Source of the DNA: CBDCPI01 sp965220245
Lineage (GTDB): Bacteria; Chloroflexota; Dehalococcoidia; Lucifugimonadales; UBA3495
Direction: 5' to 3'
Assembly (NCBI GenBank): GCA_965220245.1
Contig: CBDCPI010000013.1
Span: forward strand, 310,001 to 374,000
Length of the DNA stretch: 64,000 bases
Shown: piece after piece, positions 48,776-57,307 of the stretch
How the letters are laid out: each line of letters begins with the position of its first letter
Position numbering within the stretch: the stretch's first letter is position 1
The notes under the pieces: model-generated
Databases searched by the model: none
The model's input: the letters and a program-made list of their open reading frames with translations, nothing else
Told to the model about the DNA's origin: nothing
Made by a program: the position numbers and the translations under genes

Positions 48776-50032
48776 ATGGCTGTTTATACGGTAAGCCAAG
48801 TTACTACCTACCTGCGCCAGTCTCTGGAAAGCGACGCGCTGCTCCAAGATTTGTGGGTAGCGGCTGAGGTCTCCAACCTCAGAGTATCTTCCTCGGGACA
48901 CTCTTATTTTACCGTGAAAGATGAACAGAGTGTCTTGAACTGCGTTATGTTCCGGGGCCAACCGGGAGCGGAAATCCTGGCTCATGGCGCTGCGGTTTCG
49001 GTCCACGGCAAGATTTCCTTCTACGCCCCGCGGGGTTCCACCGACTTTATGGTGGACCTAGCGATGCCGGAGGGAATGGGCGAGCGGTACTTGGAGTTGG
49101 AACGCCTGCGGCTGCGATTGGAGGCCGAAGGCTTGTTCGAGGCCTCCCGCAAGCGGCGGCTACCCGAGTTTCCCCAGGTAGTCGGCGTCGTCACTTCACC
49201 AGCCGGCTCGGTGTTTCACGATATCGAAAACGTTATCCGCCGCCGGTATCCCCTAGTCGAAATCCTGCTGTCGCCAACGCCGGTGCAAGGAGCTAGCGCG
49301 GCGTCGGCCATCGCCGCGGCGCTGGAGTTGCTAGACCGGGACGGCCGGGCTGACGTGATTATCATTGCCCGGGGCGGCGGCTCGTTGGAGGAGCTCTGGC
49401 CCTTCAACGAGGAGAGCGTGGCCCGAGCCATTTACGCTTGTAAGACTCCGGTGATCAGCGCCATCGGCCACGAGACCGACTATACCATCGCCGACTATGT
49501 AGCCGACTTGCGAGCGCCCACCCCTTCGGCAGCGGCAGAAGTGGCGGTGCCCGAGCAGGGCCAGTTGCGTCGGCGATTGGCCGAGTTGGCGGGCGTTTAT
49601 GAGCGGGCGGCCACTTTCCAGTTGGAAAACAAGCGAGCTTCGGCAGCCAACCTGCTGCGCCGTATGGACCAAGAGCTTCCCAATCTGGACACCCTGCGGA
49701 GGCGGGTAGATGATTTGGCCCGCAGCCTCCAGTCCGGCGCCACCAACCGGATTATGCTGGCCCGCTCTCGGATTGAGGGCTTGGAGCTGCAATTAAGCGC
49801 CTTAGACCCCACCGCGACGCTGGCCCGGGGGTTTTCGGTGGTGGAAAACCTGACCTCCAATCAGATAGTAGTCAATACGTCTCAAGTCTCCCCTGGCGAC
49901 CGGTTGACCATTACCGTGGCCGACGGGGCAGTGCCGGCGACGGCGGGCACAATGGCAACCGCGCCGAACGGCCGCAAAAAACGCCGGACGGCCGCCAAGG
50001 CCCAACCTCCTTCGATGGAACGGTTATTCTAG
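48776..50032 (+). CDS. xseA: Exodeoxyribonuclease VII large subunit
   Basis: A 418-residue XseA. The N-terminal OB domain ('LQDLWVAAEVSNLRVSSSGHSYFTVKDE') binds single-stranded DNA, the catalytic region has 'VGVVTSPAGSVFHDI', 'IIIARGGGSLEELWPFNEE' and 'SAIGHETDYTIADYVADLRAPTPSAAAE', and a long coiled-coil arm follows. Together with XseB it degrades single-stranded DNA. Its ATG is 18 bases after efp. The small subunit gene lies 145 bases downstream, separated by repeats rather than the usual overlap. Confidence 0.95.
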   Translation: MAVYTVSQVTTYLRQSLESDALLQDLWVAAEVSNLRVSSSGHSYFTVKDEQSVLNCVMFRGQPGAEILAHGAAVSVHGKISFYAPRGSTDFMVDLAMPEGMGERYLELERLRLRLEAEGLFEASRKRRLPEFPQVVGVVTSPAGSVFHDIENVIRRRYPLVEILLSPTPVQGASAASAIAAALELLDRDGRADVIIIARGGGSLEELWPFNEESVARAIYACKTPVISAIGHETDYTIADYVADLRAPTPSAAAEVAVPEQGQLRRRLAELAGVYERAATFQLENKRASAANLLRRMDQELPNLDTLRRRVDDLARSLQSGATNRIMLARSRIEGLELQLSALDPTATLARGFSVVENLTSNQIVVNTSQVSPGDRLTITVADGAVPATAGTMATAPNGRKKRRTAAKAQPPSMERLF

Positions 50033-50044
50033 GGGGAGACTTAT

Positions 50045-50140
50045 GTTAAGGATTTTAGACCCTTCACTCCGTTTAGGGTGACAGTAATGGGGGCAGGGTG
50101 GGTGACAGTGAATGGGGGGGCAGGGTGACAGAATGCGATT
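50045..50140. repeat. Repeat between xseA and xseB
   Basis: GGATTTTAGACCC..CTCCG (from about 50050) is the family D/E half unit. It is followed by three imperfect tandem copies of GGGTGACAGTRAATGGGGG-like sequence to about 50138. The xse gene pair, normally overlapping, is pushed apart by it. Confidence 0.7.
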
Positions 50141-50177
50141 GCCCTGTCTGCAAGCAGCGCAGGGGTGAGGACTAGGA

Positions 50178-50492
50178 TTGCCTGAGGTTGAGGGAGCGGA
50201 CCCGGAACAAATAAGCACCCTTGCTTTCGAGGATGCCTTTCGCCAATTGGGCGATTTGGCGTCATACTTGGAAAACGGCAGCCTCACCTTGGCTGAGGCC
50301 GTCTCTCGCTACGAGCAAGGAATGATTCTGCTCCGCCGTTGTAACCAACTTTTGGACGAGGCCGAGCTAAGAATCACCAACCTGAAGGACGCCTACGCGA
50401 CTCCGGACCCGGACTTTGGCCCCTTGGTCAATTCCGATAACCCGGCCTATCCTGACCAGGACTCCTTGGAATTCCCTGACGAAGCGGCTTAA
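50178..50492 (+). CDS. xseB: Exodeoxyribonuclease VII small subunit
   Basis: A 104-residue XseB: the conserved two-helix core 'FEDAFRQLGDLASYLENGSLTLAEAVSRYEQGM' followed by 'LLRRCNQLLDEAELRI' is intact, and an acidic C-terminal tail of about 35 residues is added. The start is a TTG at 50178 behind GTGAGGA. XseB binds XseA in several copies per large subunit. The next gene starts 8 bases downstream. Confidence 0.92.
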   Translation: MPEVEGADPEQISTLAFEDAFRQLGDLASYLENGSLTLAEAVSRYEQGMILLRRCNQLLDEAELRITNLKDAYATPDPDFGPLVNSDNPAYPDQDSLEFPDEAA

Positions 50493-50500
50493 AAAGCAAG

Positions 50501-51157
50501 TTGCTTCGAGTCGACCTCCACATTCACACCCGGTTCTCCAAAGACTCGGCAGCCCCCATCGAGTCGGTTATTGAGCGTTGCCGGGACTCGGGCCTGGGCC
50601 CGGTAGCCATTACCGACCACGATAATATCCGGGGTGCGTTGGAGGTCCAGCGCGTCGCGCCCTTCCCGGTAATCATCGGAGAGGAGATCAAGTCGGCATC
50701 CGGCGACATCATCGGCTTGTTCCTGAAGGAAGAGGTGCCGCCCGGCCTGCTGCCGGTGGAAACAGCCCGGCGGGTTAAGGACCAAGGCGGCTTGGTGGTA
50801 GTGCCGCACCCCTTTTGTCGGCTGCGGCCCACAACCTTGAAGCGAAGGGCCTTGGAAGAGATTTTGCCGCTGGTGGACTTGATAGAAGGTTTCAACTCCC
50901 ACACGGTGTTTTACGGCGACAATTCCAAGGGCGCCGAATTCGCTCGGCAGCACTCGGTGCCCATTGTTGCCAGCAGCGACTCCCATTCGGCCCTTGAACT
51001 AGGCAACACCTTTACCGAGATTAACGAAAACGACTACGATGGCACCCCCGAGGGACTACTCCGGGCGGTGGCGTCTGGTCATTTAGACCGCAAGCGCCCC
51101 AACCCCTTGCTACTAATGGCCCCGGGTTACGCCAAACTACGCAAGATGCTGGCCTGA
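50501..51157 (+). CDS. PHP-domain metal-dependent phosphoesterase
   Basis: A 218-residue PHP protein. Metal-binding motifs of the polymerase-and-histidinol-phosphatase fold are in 'VDLHIHTRFSKDS' (HxH), 'ITDHDNIRGAL' (DHD), 'VVPHPFCRL' (H), and 'VASSDSHSALELG' (DxH). It resembles the stand-alone TrpH/YciV-type phosphoesterases that act on nucleotides or RNA 5' ends. The start is a TTG (50501), eight bases after xseB, with AAAGCAAG as a weak site. The formyltransferase-like gene starts two bases downstream, so xseB, PHP and this gene form one run. Confidence 0.88.
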   Translation: MLRVDLHIHTRFSKDSAAPIESVIERCRDSGLGPVAITDHDNIRGALEVQRVAPFPVIIGEEIKSASGDIIGLFLKEEVPPGLLPVETARRVKDQGGLVVVPHPFCRLRPTTLKRRALEEILPLVDLIEGFNSHTVFYGDNSKGAEFARQHSVPIVASSDSHSALELGNTFTEINENDYDGTPEGLLRAVASGHLDRKRPNPLLLMAPGYAKLRKMLA

Positions 51158-51159
51158 GT

Positions 51160-51984
51160 ATGCTAAAGATAGGATGGTTCTCCACAGGTAGAGGGGAAGG
51201 GTCCAGGGGTCTGCTTAGCTTCGTCCAAGACCGGATTGACCGGGGCCGGTTGGACGCTGGCATTGAGTTTGTATTCAGTAACCGGGAACCCGGGGAAGCC
51301 GAAGGCTCCGATCAGTTCTTCGCCTTGGCGCAGGGTTACGGCCTAGACCTAGTTACCCTGTCATCGGCCAAATTCCGGAGAGGCCGGAAGGGCCCCTTTT
51401 CCCTACACCGGGAGGAATTCGATCATCACGTAGCGGAATTACTGTCGCCGTTCAGCCCAGACATCTGTGTGCTCGCCGGCTACATGCTTATTGTGAGCGG
51501 CTACATGTGCCTGAAATATCCCTTGCTCAATCTCCACCCGGCATTACCCAACGGCCCGACTGGCACTTGGCAAGAGGTTATCTGGGCACTGTTGGAATCG
51601 AGAGCGAGCCACACCGGGGACATGGTGCACTTGGCTACGCCGGAGGTCGACCGGGGACCGGTGGTATCTTATTGCACCGTGCCAATTACCGGCGGTAGCT
51701 TCGACCCCTTGTGGGCCCAACTGACGGGCCAAGACCTGGCCCGCCTGAGAGAAGAGCAGGGAGAGGAGCTTCCACTGTTCCAGCTTATCCGCAGCGCCGG
51801 GTACCGAAAGGAGCCTTATCTCCTCTTCGAGACCTTACGCTATGTGGCCGACGGCAGGGTGGCGCCGAGACCCAGCCGGGCCTTGGATTCTGCGGGGAAC
51901 CCGTTGGCTGCTACCCATCCGTCCGGGCTGTGCTTGGACCAAGCGGTGGAGCGGGCCATGGGGGAAGACGGACTGCTCCCTTAG
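51160..51984 (+). CDS. Formyltransferase-family protein (PurN-like)
   Basis: A 274-residue protein with the formyltransferase fold. 'LAGYMLIVSGYMCLKYPLLNLHPALPNGPTGTW' (about 106-138) holds the Asn-x-His pair of PurN/Fmt enzymes, and 'VHLATPEVDRGPVVSY' (about 155-170) the catalytic Asp. After about residue 195 it has a C-terminal region unlike PurN. The substrate loop 'NGPTGTW' also differs from the usual LPxYxG. GAR transformylase activity is therefore not assured; it may formylate or transfer a one-carbon group to another acceptor. Convergent with the ferredoxin gene, overlapping by 4 bases. Confidence 0.78.
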   Translation: MLKIGWFSTGRGEGSRGLLSFVQDRIDRGRLDAGIEFVFSNREPGEAEGSDQFFALAQGYGLDLVTLSSAKFRRGRKGPFSLHREEFDHHVAELLSPFSPDICVLAGYMLIVSGYMCLKYPLLNLHPALPNGPTGTWQEVIWALLESRASHTGDMVHLATPEVDRGPVVSYCTVPITGGSFDPLWAQLTGQDLARLREEQGEELPLFQLIRSAGYRKEPYLLFETLRYVADGRVAPRPSRALDSAGNPLAATHPSGLCLDQAVERAMGEDGLLP

Positions 51985-52205
51985 GGGAAGAGTTGCTCTC
52001 CGGTCTCGGCGTCGACCACCCTGATAGCGCTCACCGGGCAACCCTCTGCGGCCTCCAAGACCCGCTCCCTGGGATCTCCGTTGGGGTCTACCACCTGGGA
52101 CTGGCGGTCGTCATTTAGCTGGAACGATTTGGGGGCAAAGTGCAGGCACATGCCGTTTCCCACACACATTCTCTGGTCAACAGTTACTTCTAGCTTCCCC
52201 ACCAT
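51981..52205 (-). CDS. [3Fe-4S]-type ferredoxin
   Basis: A 74-residue ferredoxin: 'MCVGNGMCLHFAPKSFQLNDD' supplies Cys-x5-Cys and 'AAEGCPVSAIRVVD' the third Cys before Pro. With three rather than four canonical cysteines this is the single-cluster [3Fe-4S]-type ferredoxin often found beside cytochrome P450 or oxygenase genes, but none is adjacent. It is cytoplasmic. Start ATG at 52205 with AAGGGGCAG upstream on the minus strand. The gene is isolated between convergent neighbours. Confidence 0.9.
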   Translation of the reverse strand: MVGKLEVTVDQRMCVGNGMCLHFAPKSFQLNDDRQSQVVDPNGDPRERVLEAAEGCPVSAIRVVDAETGEQLFP

Positions 52206-52274
52206 CTGCCCCTAATTCATCGACCAAATTCCGGGACACTAAGAGAGCCCAAGAGACCGGCCCAGAGGAACCAG

Positions 52275-52910
52275 CTATGAGGCTTGGTCGTTTCTTGCCC
52301 CCAGAATCTCGTCGACCAAGGAGTACTGGACAGCCTGTTCGGCCGTCAGGTAGAAGTCCCGGTCGGTATCCCGGGCAATCTGGTCGTAGGTCTGGCCGGT
52401 GTTTTCGGCCAACATGGTCCTGATTTTATCCTGCAACCGGATTATTTCCCTAGCGGCGATTTCGATGTCGGTTGCTTGACCTTGAGCGCCGCCCATGGGC
52501 TGGTGCATGTGGATGGTGGAGTTTGGCAGGGCGTAGCGTTTCCCTTTTTCGCCGCCTGATAGCAGAATGGTGGCCATGCTGGCGGTCATGCCCAAGCAGA
52601 TAGTCGAGACTTCCGGATTAACCAGGTGCATCGTGTCGTAGATGGCCAGACCGGCGCTGATTACGCCTCCTGGGCTATTTATGTAAAGGTTGATGCCTCT
52701 ATCCGGGTCCTCTCGCTCCAGATACAAGAGTTGAGCGATGATAGTGTTGGCGATCTGGTCGTTAATCGGAGTGCCCAGGAAGACAATTCGCTCTTTGAGC
52801 AAAAGGGAATAGATGTCGAAAGCCCGCTCGCCGCGAGGGCTGGTCTCGATGACCATCGGGATGATGCTTTGGGGGGTGAGAAGCGGCGAATCGTATGGAT
52901 TACTCAGCAT
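52275..52910 (-). CDS. clpP: ATP-dependent Clp protease proteolytic subunit
   Basis: A 211-residue ClpP. The N-terminal 'MVIETSPRGERAFDIYSLLLKERIVFLG' is typical. The catalytic Ser is in 'CLGMTASMATILLSGG' (Ser near 111), His in 'IHMHQPMGG' (near 136) and Asp in 'RDTDRDFYL' (near 185). Fourteen subunits form the protease chamber. It overlaps the 3' end of tig by 11 bases, the usual tig-clpP order, but clpX is not downstream. Confidence 0.96.
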   Translation of the reverse strand: MLSNPYDSPLLTPQSIIPMVIETSPRGERAFDIYSLLLKERIVFLGTPINDQIANTIIAQLLYLEREDPDRGINLYINSPGGVISAGLAIYDTMHLVNPEVSTICLGMTASMATILLSGGEKGKRYALPNSTIHMHQPMGGAQGQATDIEIAAREIIRLQDKIRTMLAENTGQTYDQIARDTDRDFYLTAEQAVQYSLVDEILGARNDQAS

Positions 52911-54327
52911 CGGGACTTGCTCCTTCTTGATTTGCGGTCGGGGCCGGCTCTTGGTCTGATTCTGTATCGGGCACCTCTACATCGGGGCCGAGCGCCTCGG
53001 CCTGGTCTTGGACCGTTACCGGGGCAGTGTCTGAAGCTGGCGCCTCTCCTCGCCCTTCGATGATCTCTACAAGACGGCCAAGCACCTTGCGGCTGAGGAG
53101 GGAAGAGCGGATGGATTCTTGCGCATGTTCTGAGGAAAACATCTGGCGCATGGCTTCCGAAGAATTCCCGGAAGTTTCTACCATCGAGTCGATTTCAGCC
53201 TGAATCTCATCAGTATCGACCTCGAGGCCCTCGTCTTGGGCCAATTTGCGAACCACCAAGTAAGTGTTCAGTCTCTGCTCGGCTTGGGGCCTTAGCTGCT
53301 CCCGCCACTCTGTACCGGTAGTTCCAATGTATCTCAGGTAAGTATCCATGTCCAGACGTTGGTTGCGGACCGCCCGCTCCCGCTCCTCGTACATGTTGTC
53401 CAACTCCCGTTGGTAGATCATGTTCGAGGCTTGAATCTTGGAAATTCTCAGCAGTTCTTCCAACCCGTCCTGCTCGGCTTGGCGCTGTGAAGCGTTCTCT
53501 GCGGCCTCCGTCAACTGCTGGCGCAGATAGTCGTTGAGCAGCTCCATGGTCTCGTAGCCTTCCAAGACCCCCTTGGAGAACTCGTCATCAAGTTCAGGCA
53601 GCTTCTTTTCTTTTATCGAAAGCACCTGCACGTGCAAGTGGCACACTTTACCGGCGAATTCCGGCTGGTGATGCTCCTCAGGAACGGTTAGATCGAACTG
53701 TTTTTCCTGCCCCTCCACCATTCCTTCAAGGTAGACCGAGAACCCAGGAATGGGCACCGGGCTGTCCTGTCGGGGAATAAAGTCTATGCCTTCGTCGTTG
53801 ATCGCCTCTTCGCCCCCAATGCTGCCTCTGGTATTCAAGGTGAGCAGGTCTCCGAACTGGACCGGCCGGTCCACTGGCTCCCATGGGGCGGCCTCCCACT
53901 GGAGGCGCTCTATGATTTCATTTACTTGTTCGTCGGTGATTTCCACGGGTTCTCGCTCCAGTTCTATGGAGCGCATGTCACCCAACTCAACCACTGGTTC
54001 CAAAGGGACAACCGCTCTGAAAGAGACCGGTTCTACTTCCAGAATCTCCAACTCAGGCTCCATGAACGCTTGGAGATCCTCTTGCTTGAGGATTTGGTCC
54101 AAGGTCTCCGGCACCATGAACTCCAAGGCTTCATGAACCAACGCCGGGCGCCCCAAGTGGCTCTCGACGATGGACCGGGGCGCTTTGCCGGGACGAAAGC
54201 CAGGGATCTGGACTCTGGACACCAATCTCCGGTAGGAGCGGGCGATGAAAGGCTCCTCGTCCTCTGCGGTCATCTCAACACTCAGGGTGACCTCAGTAGG
54301 AGTGGCGGAATCCGTAGTAACGTTCAC
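52900..54327 (-). CDS. tig: Trigger factor
   Basis: A 475-residue ribosome-associated chaperone. The ribosome-binding signature reads 'VQIPGFRPGKAPRSIVESHLG' (about 38-58), the PPIase (FKBP) domain spans about 150-240 ('VQFGDLLTLNTRG', 'IPGFSVYLEGMVEGQEKQFDL'), and a long helical substrate-binding domain follows, ending in an acidic tail. The chosen start is the GTG at 54327 behind GGAG; longer readings to 54468 would place the start upstream of the extended -10 promoter at 54420. Cotranscribed with clpP. Confidence 0.93.
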   Translation of the reverse strand: MNVTTDSATPTEVTLSVEMTAEDEEPFIARSYRRLVSRVQIPGFRPGKAPRSIVESHLGRPALVHEALEFMVPETLDQILKQEDLQAFMEPELEILEVEPVSFRAVVPLEPVVELGDMRSIELEREPVEITDEQVNEIIERLQWEAAPWEPVDRPVQFGDLLTLNTRGSIGGEEAINDEGIDFIPRQDSPVPIPGFSVYLEGMVEGQEKQFDLTVPEEHHQPEFAGKVCHLHVQVLSIKEKKLPELDDEFSKGVLEGYETMELLNDYLRQQLTEAAENASQRQAEQDGLEELLRISKIQASNMIYQRELDNMYEERERAVRNQRLDMDTYLRYIGTTGTEWREQLRPQAEQRLNTYLVVRKLAQDEGLEVDTDEIQAEIDSMVETSGNSSEAMRQMFSSEHAQESIRSSLLSRKVLGRLVEIIEGRGEAPASDTAPVTVQDQAEALGPDVEVPDTESDQEPAPTANQEGASPDAE

Positions 54328-54419
54328 CGGTGATTCTCTCCGTGTGTTCTGATGTACTCTTATGCCCTGCTGTTTGGACAGCATACCATACGGTTGGGCG
54401 GATATTTGGGGTAGTTGCA

Positions 54420-54428
54420 AGTATAGCA
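54420..54428 (-). promoter_or_regulatory. Extended -10 promoter of tig-clpP
   Basis: On the minus strand TGCTATACT (54420-54428) is an extended -10 element (TGn plus TATACT), with a weak TTCAAC 16 bases upstream. A start near 54413 leaves an 86-base leader to the GTG. Confidence 0.5.
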
Positions 54429-54579
54429 TAGTCAATTGGAGGTTGAAAGATTCTTCCAACGGCGACACTCGCTAGCAGACCTGCGGCAATCAGATAATAA
54501 CCGGCCCAATATGAGTCCTTAGCGGGCCGCCAATTTTGGTCAAAATTCTTGATTTAATATAAAGACGAGCTAAAAAACG

Positions 54580-54609
54580 TTGACAATCTCCCATTGGTAT
54601 TGGTATTTT
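54580..54609 (+). promoter_or_regulatory. Possible promoter upstream of rsmH
   Basis: TTGACA (54580-54585), 18-base spacer, TATTTT (54604-54609) in an AT-rich stretch. It would leave a leader of about 225 bases to rsmH in which no gene or known riboswitch was recognised. The rest of the 54328-54841 gap between divergent genes holds nothing else I can name; mraZ is absent. Confidence 0.4.
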
Positions 54610-54841
54610 CAGGCTCGTAAAGTTTTCGGCGGTGTGGAGGCGGAGGATTATCCCCGTTTTCTTTTCAACCAACCCTAGTGTGCAGTCTCCTCCCTCACGG
54701 TCGTCACCGGTCAATCTGTAGTGGACAACAGACGCCGGCCGATCAAGTCTCAAACAAGGCAAGGCCCACTTTTGCGGAAGTGTCTATGCCAAGGCGGGAC
54801 CGTGGGTCAACCGGACGCCAAAGCGCCGCTTGGGGTAACTA

Positions 54842-55882
54842 TTGACTCTGGACGCCAACAAACTGAACACCGTCGATGAGGGAACCGCCGGGAGGCCCCG
54901 GCGACAGAAGGCCATGGACACCGAGAGCCCGGGGCACTTCAGAGACGCTGTCCATCAGCCGGTACTGCTGGCAGAAGCCGTGGCGCAACTCTTGGTCCGG
55001 CCCGCCGGAATCTACTTGGACGCGACCTTGGGCGAGGGCGGTCACTCTGCCGCCATTCTAGAGGCTTCGTCTCCTTCCGGCAGGGTAGTAGGCATCGATC
55101 TGGACCCCCGTTCTCTTGCATCAGCCGCCTCGAGATTGGACCACTATGGGCCGCGCTTTATCCCGGTGCACGGGAACTACCGGGAAATGGGGAGCATAGC
55201 CCAATCGGTCGGCATTACCCGGGTGGACGGAGTCTTGATGGACTTGGGTTTTTCGTCGAGGCAAGTCAAAGAACCGGGGTACGGCTTCAGCTTTCAAAGG
55301 GACGAGCCCTTGGACATGCGTTACAACCCCGGGTCGCATCTCACCGCGGCAGAGGTGGTGAACAGCTACCCAGAAGAGGAATTGGCCGGAGTAATCTACC
55401 GCTATGGCGAGGAGCGCCGCTCCCGGGCGATCGCCCGGCGCATCGTGCAACACCGTCCGGTGGCGTCGACTGCCCAGTTGGCGGCGCTGGTGGAAGCTGC
55501 TATTGGCACGAGAGGGGGCGGCCCGCGCCGGGGGCGCCGGCTTCATCCGGCAACCCGCACCTTTCAGGCGCTGCGCATCGAGGTGAACGACGAGTTGGGG
55601 CAGCTTTCTCAGGGCTTAGCCGCGGCGGTGCAATCCCTAGCGGTCTTGGGGAGGTTGGTGGTCATCAGCTACCACAGTTTAGAAGACCGCATGGTCAAGA
55701 CCTTTTTGACACGAGAGAGTTCGGCTTGCATTTGCCCACCGGAGGTACCGGTCTGCGTATGCGGGCACCAACCAACAGTGAAACTGGTCCAAAGGCGTGT
55801 AATCACGCCGCGCCCCGACGAGATACAGCGAAATCCGGCAAGCCGGAGCGCTAAGTTGCGGGTAGCTTACCGCCTGGGATGA
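54842..55882 (+). CDS. rsmH: 16S rRNA (cytosine(1402)-N(4))-methyltransferase RsmH
   Basis: A 346-residue RsmH (MraW) that methylates C1402 in the 30S decoding site. The SAM-binding blocks are 'QPVLLAEAVAQLL', 'YLDATLGEGGHSAAIL' and 'VVGIDLDPRSL', followed by 'GVLMDLGFSSRQVKEPGYGFSFQRDEPLDMRY'. The C-terminal part has 'RTFQALRIEVNDEL' and 'VVISYHSLEDRMVKTF'. The TTG at 54842 gives a 38-residue lead before the conserved part; ATG 54914 is an alternative. It heads an abbreviated division cluster followed by ftsA and ftsZ. Confidence 0.94.
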   Translation: MTLDANKLNTVDEGTAGRPRRQKAMDTESPGHFRDAVHQPVLLAEAVAQLLVRPAGIYLDATLGEGGHSAAILEASSPSGRVVGIDLDPRSLASAASRLDHYGPRFIPVHGNYREMGSIAQSVGITRVDGVLMDLGFSSRQVKEPGYGFSFQRDEPLDMRYNPGSHLTAAEVVNSYPEEELAGVIYRYGEERRSRAIARRIVQHRPVASTAQLAALVEAAIGTRGGGPRRGRRLHPATRTFQALRIEVNDELGQLSQGLAAAVQSLAVLGRLVVISYHSLEDRMVKTFLTRESSACICPPEVPVCVCGHQPTVKLVQRRVITPRPDEIQRNPASRSAKLRVAYRLG

Positions 55883-55922
55883 TGAATAGGGTTGACTGAG
55901 TTGGATTAAAGGATGGTGGCGC

Positions 55923-57170
55923 TTGATTAGGGACACTTTCTATACAGCCATAGATATAGGCAACAGCAAAATAGCGACGATCGTGGCCCGTGTGGGAAAC
56001 GAAGGGGAGTTGAAAATCCTGGGAAGCGGTATCGTTCCATCTCAAGGGATGAACAAAGGACGAATCGAAAGGATAGACGAAGTCCAAGCAGCAATCTCTT
56101 CCTCGCTGGAGGAAGCCCAGCGCTACATTGGCCGGGGTGTGGTGTCTGGAGTGTACGTTGGCACCAGCGGAACTCACATCGCGTGCCTTAATACCAAGGA
56201 TGTGGTCAACACCCCCGGGGATGTCAAGGACATTAACACCCATCTGCTAGGCCAGTTGATGCGGTCTCCCTTTCCTCAGGTGGACCAGAGTCAAGAAGTC
56301 CTGCACATCATCCCCATCGGGTATGAAGTAGATGGAATGTCCGGCATTCGTAACCCGGTGGGGCTCCACGCGGAGCAGGTCCAAGTAGAGTCCCACGTGG
56401 TTCTGGGCGACGCCATCTCTCTGAAAAACACGATCAAAGCGGTGGAAGCCAGCCGGGTAACGGTGCAGAGCCTGGTGCTACAGTCCTTGGCATCCGCCGA
56501 AGCGACGGTCACCGGCGACGAACGCGAAATGGGGACTGTTTTCGTCGATATCGGGAGCGGCACCACCGATTTGTTGATTTACCGCCAAGGCAGTCCGTGG
56601 TACTCCACAGTGATCCCAGTGGGCGGCAACCAGCTTACCAAGGACCTTCAAGTGGCTCTGGGTACATCCTTCTATCTGGCGGAGGAAGTCAAGCTCCGGT
56701 GGGGCCACGTAATGCCGGAGCTTATCCGGGGCGAACAAGAAGTTGTCCTCCCCAGCTACCAGGGTCAACCGAAACGAGTCGTCCGCCGGGGTCAAATTGC
56801 GGAGCCTTTGCAAGTCCGGGCGGTCGAAATGCTAAAGCAGATTGTTTTAAAGGTGCGCCAGTCCGGGCTGAGCCAGTTTCCGCCGGGCGGCCTCGTAATC
56901 ACCGGCGGGGTCGCCGAAATGGCGGGCCTGCCGGAGTTAGCCGCAAAGACGCTGGGAGAGCCGGTACGCATTGCCCATCCCCGCGGCATCGCCGGGCTGC
57001 CCAGTAACCTGCGCAAGTCGGCTATGTCGGCCGCCGTGGGCTTACTCCTTTGGGGTATCCAGCACCAAGGGGAAAAGCGTCTCTACAAAAATGGCGAGCG
57101 CACCCTCTGGGGCCGCAAGCCCCTGCTCAACCGGTTCAGGCGGGACCGGGACAAGGTTGGAACAGCCTAA
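55923..57170 (+). CDS. ftsA: Cell division protein FtsA
   Basis: A 415-residue actin-like FtsA that tethers FtsZ to the membrane. The phosphate 1 loop is 'YTAIDIGNSKIATIVARV', the SHS2/1C domain region 'GVYVGTSGTHI', phosphate 2 'VFVDIGSGTTDLLIYRQG', and adenosine 'LVITGGVAEMAGLPELAAKTLG'. The C-terminal 'LWGRKPLLNRFRRDRDK' could be the amphipathic membrane helix. Start is a TTG (55923) behind AAAGGA, 40 bases after rsmH. ftsZ follows. ftsL, ftsI, ftsW and ftsQ, usually between rsmH and ftsA, are missing. Confidence 0.93.
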   Translation: MIRDTFYTAIDIGNSKIATIVARVGNEGELKILGSGIVPSQGMNKGRIERIDEVQAAISSSLEEAQRYIGRGVVSGVYVGTSGTHIACLNTKDVVNTPGDVKDINTHLLGQLMRSPFPQVDQSQEVLHIIPIGYEVDGMSGIRNPVGLHAEQVQVESHVVLGDAISLKNTIKAVEASRVTVQSLVLQSLASAEATVTGDEREMGTVFVDIGSGTTDLLIYRQGSPWYSTVIPVGGNQLTKDLQVALGTSFYLAEEVKLRWGHVMPELIRGEQEVVLPSYQGQPKRVVRRGQIAEPLQVRAVEMLKQIVLKVRQSGLSQFPPGGLVITGGVAEMAGLPELAAKTLGEPVRIAHPRGIAGLPSNLRKSAMSAAVGLLLWGIQHQGEKRLYKNGERTLWGRKPLLNRFRRDRDKVGTA

Positions 57171-57307
57171 GCTAGCCAAGGGCCTGAGGCCCGGGCACTT
57201 CTTAAGAGTTGCGCCAATGCACCGGAGAATCAATGGGTGGGGCGGCTTATGGGGATGGAGCACCAGTTACAAATCGAGGCCAATATTGGGATGCGGAAGG
57301 AGAGAGT

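Noticed and set aside
54490..54762. 90-codon minus-strand ORF in the rsmH/tig gap
   Set aside because: No recognisable protein pattern, no good start site, and it lies across the probable rsmH promoter.
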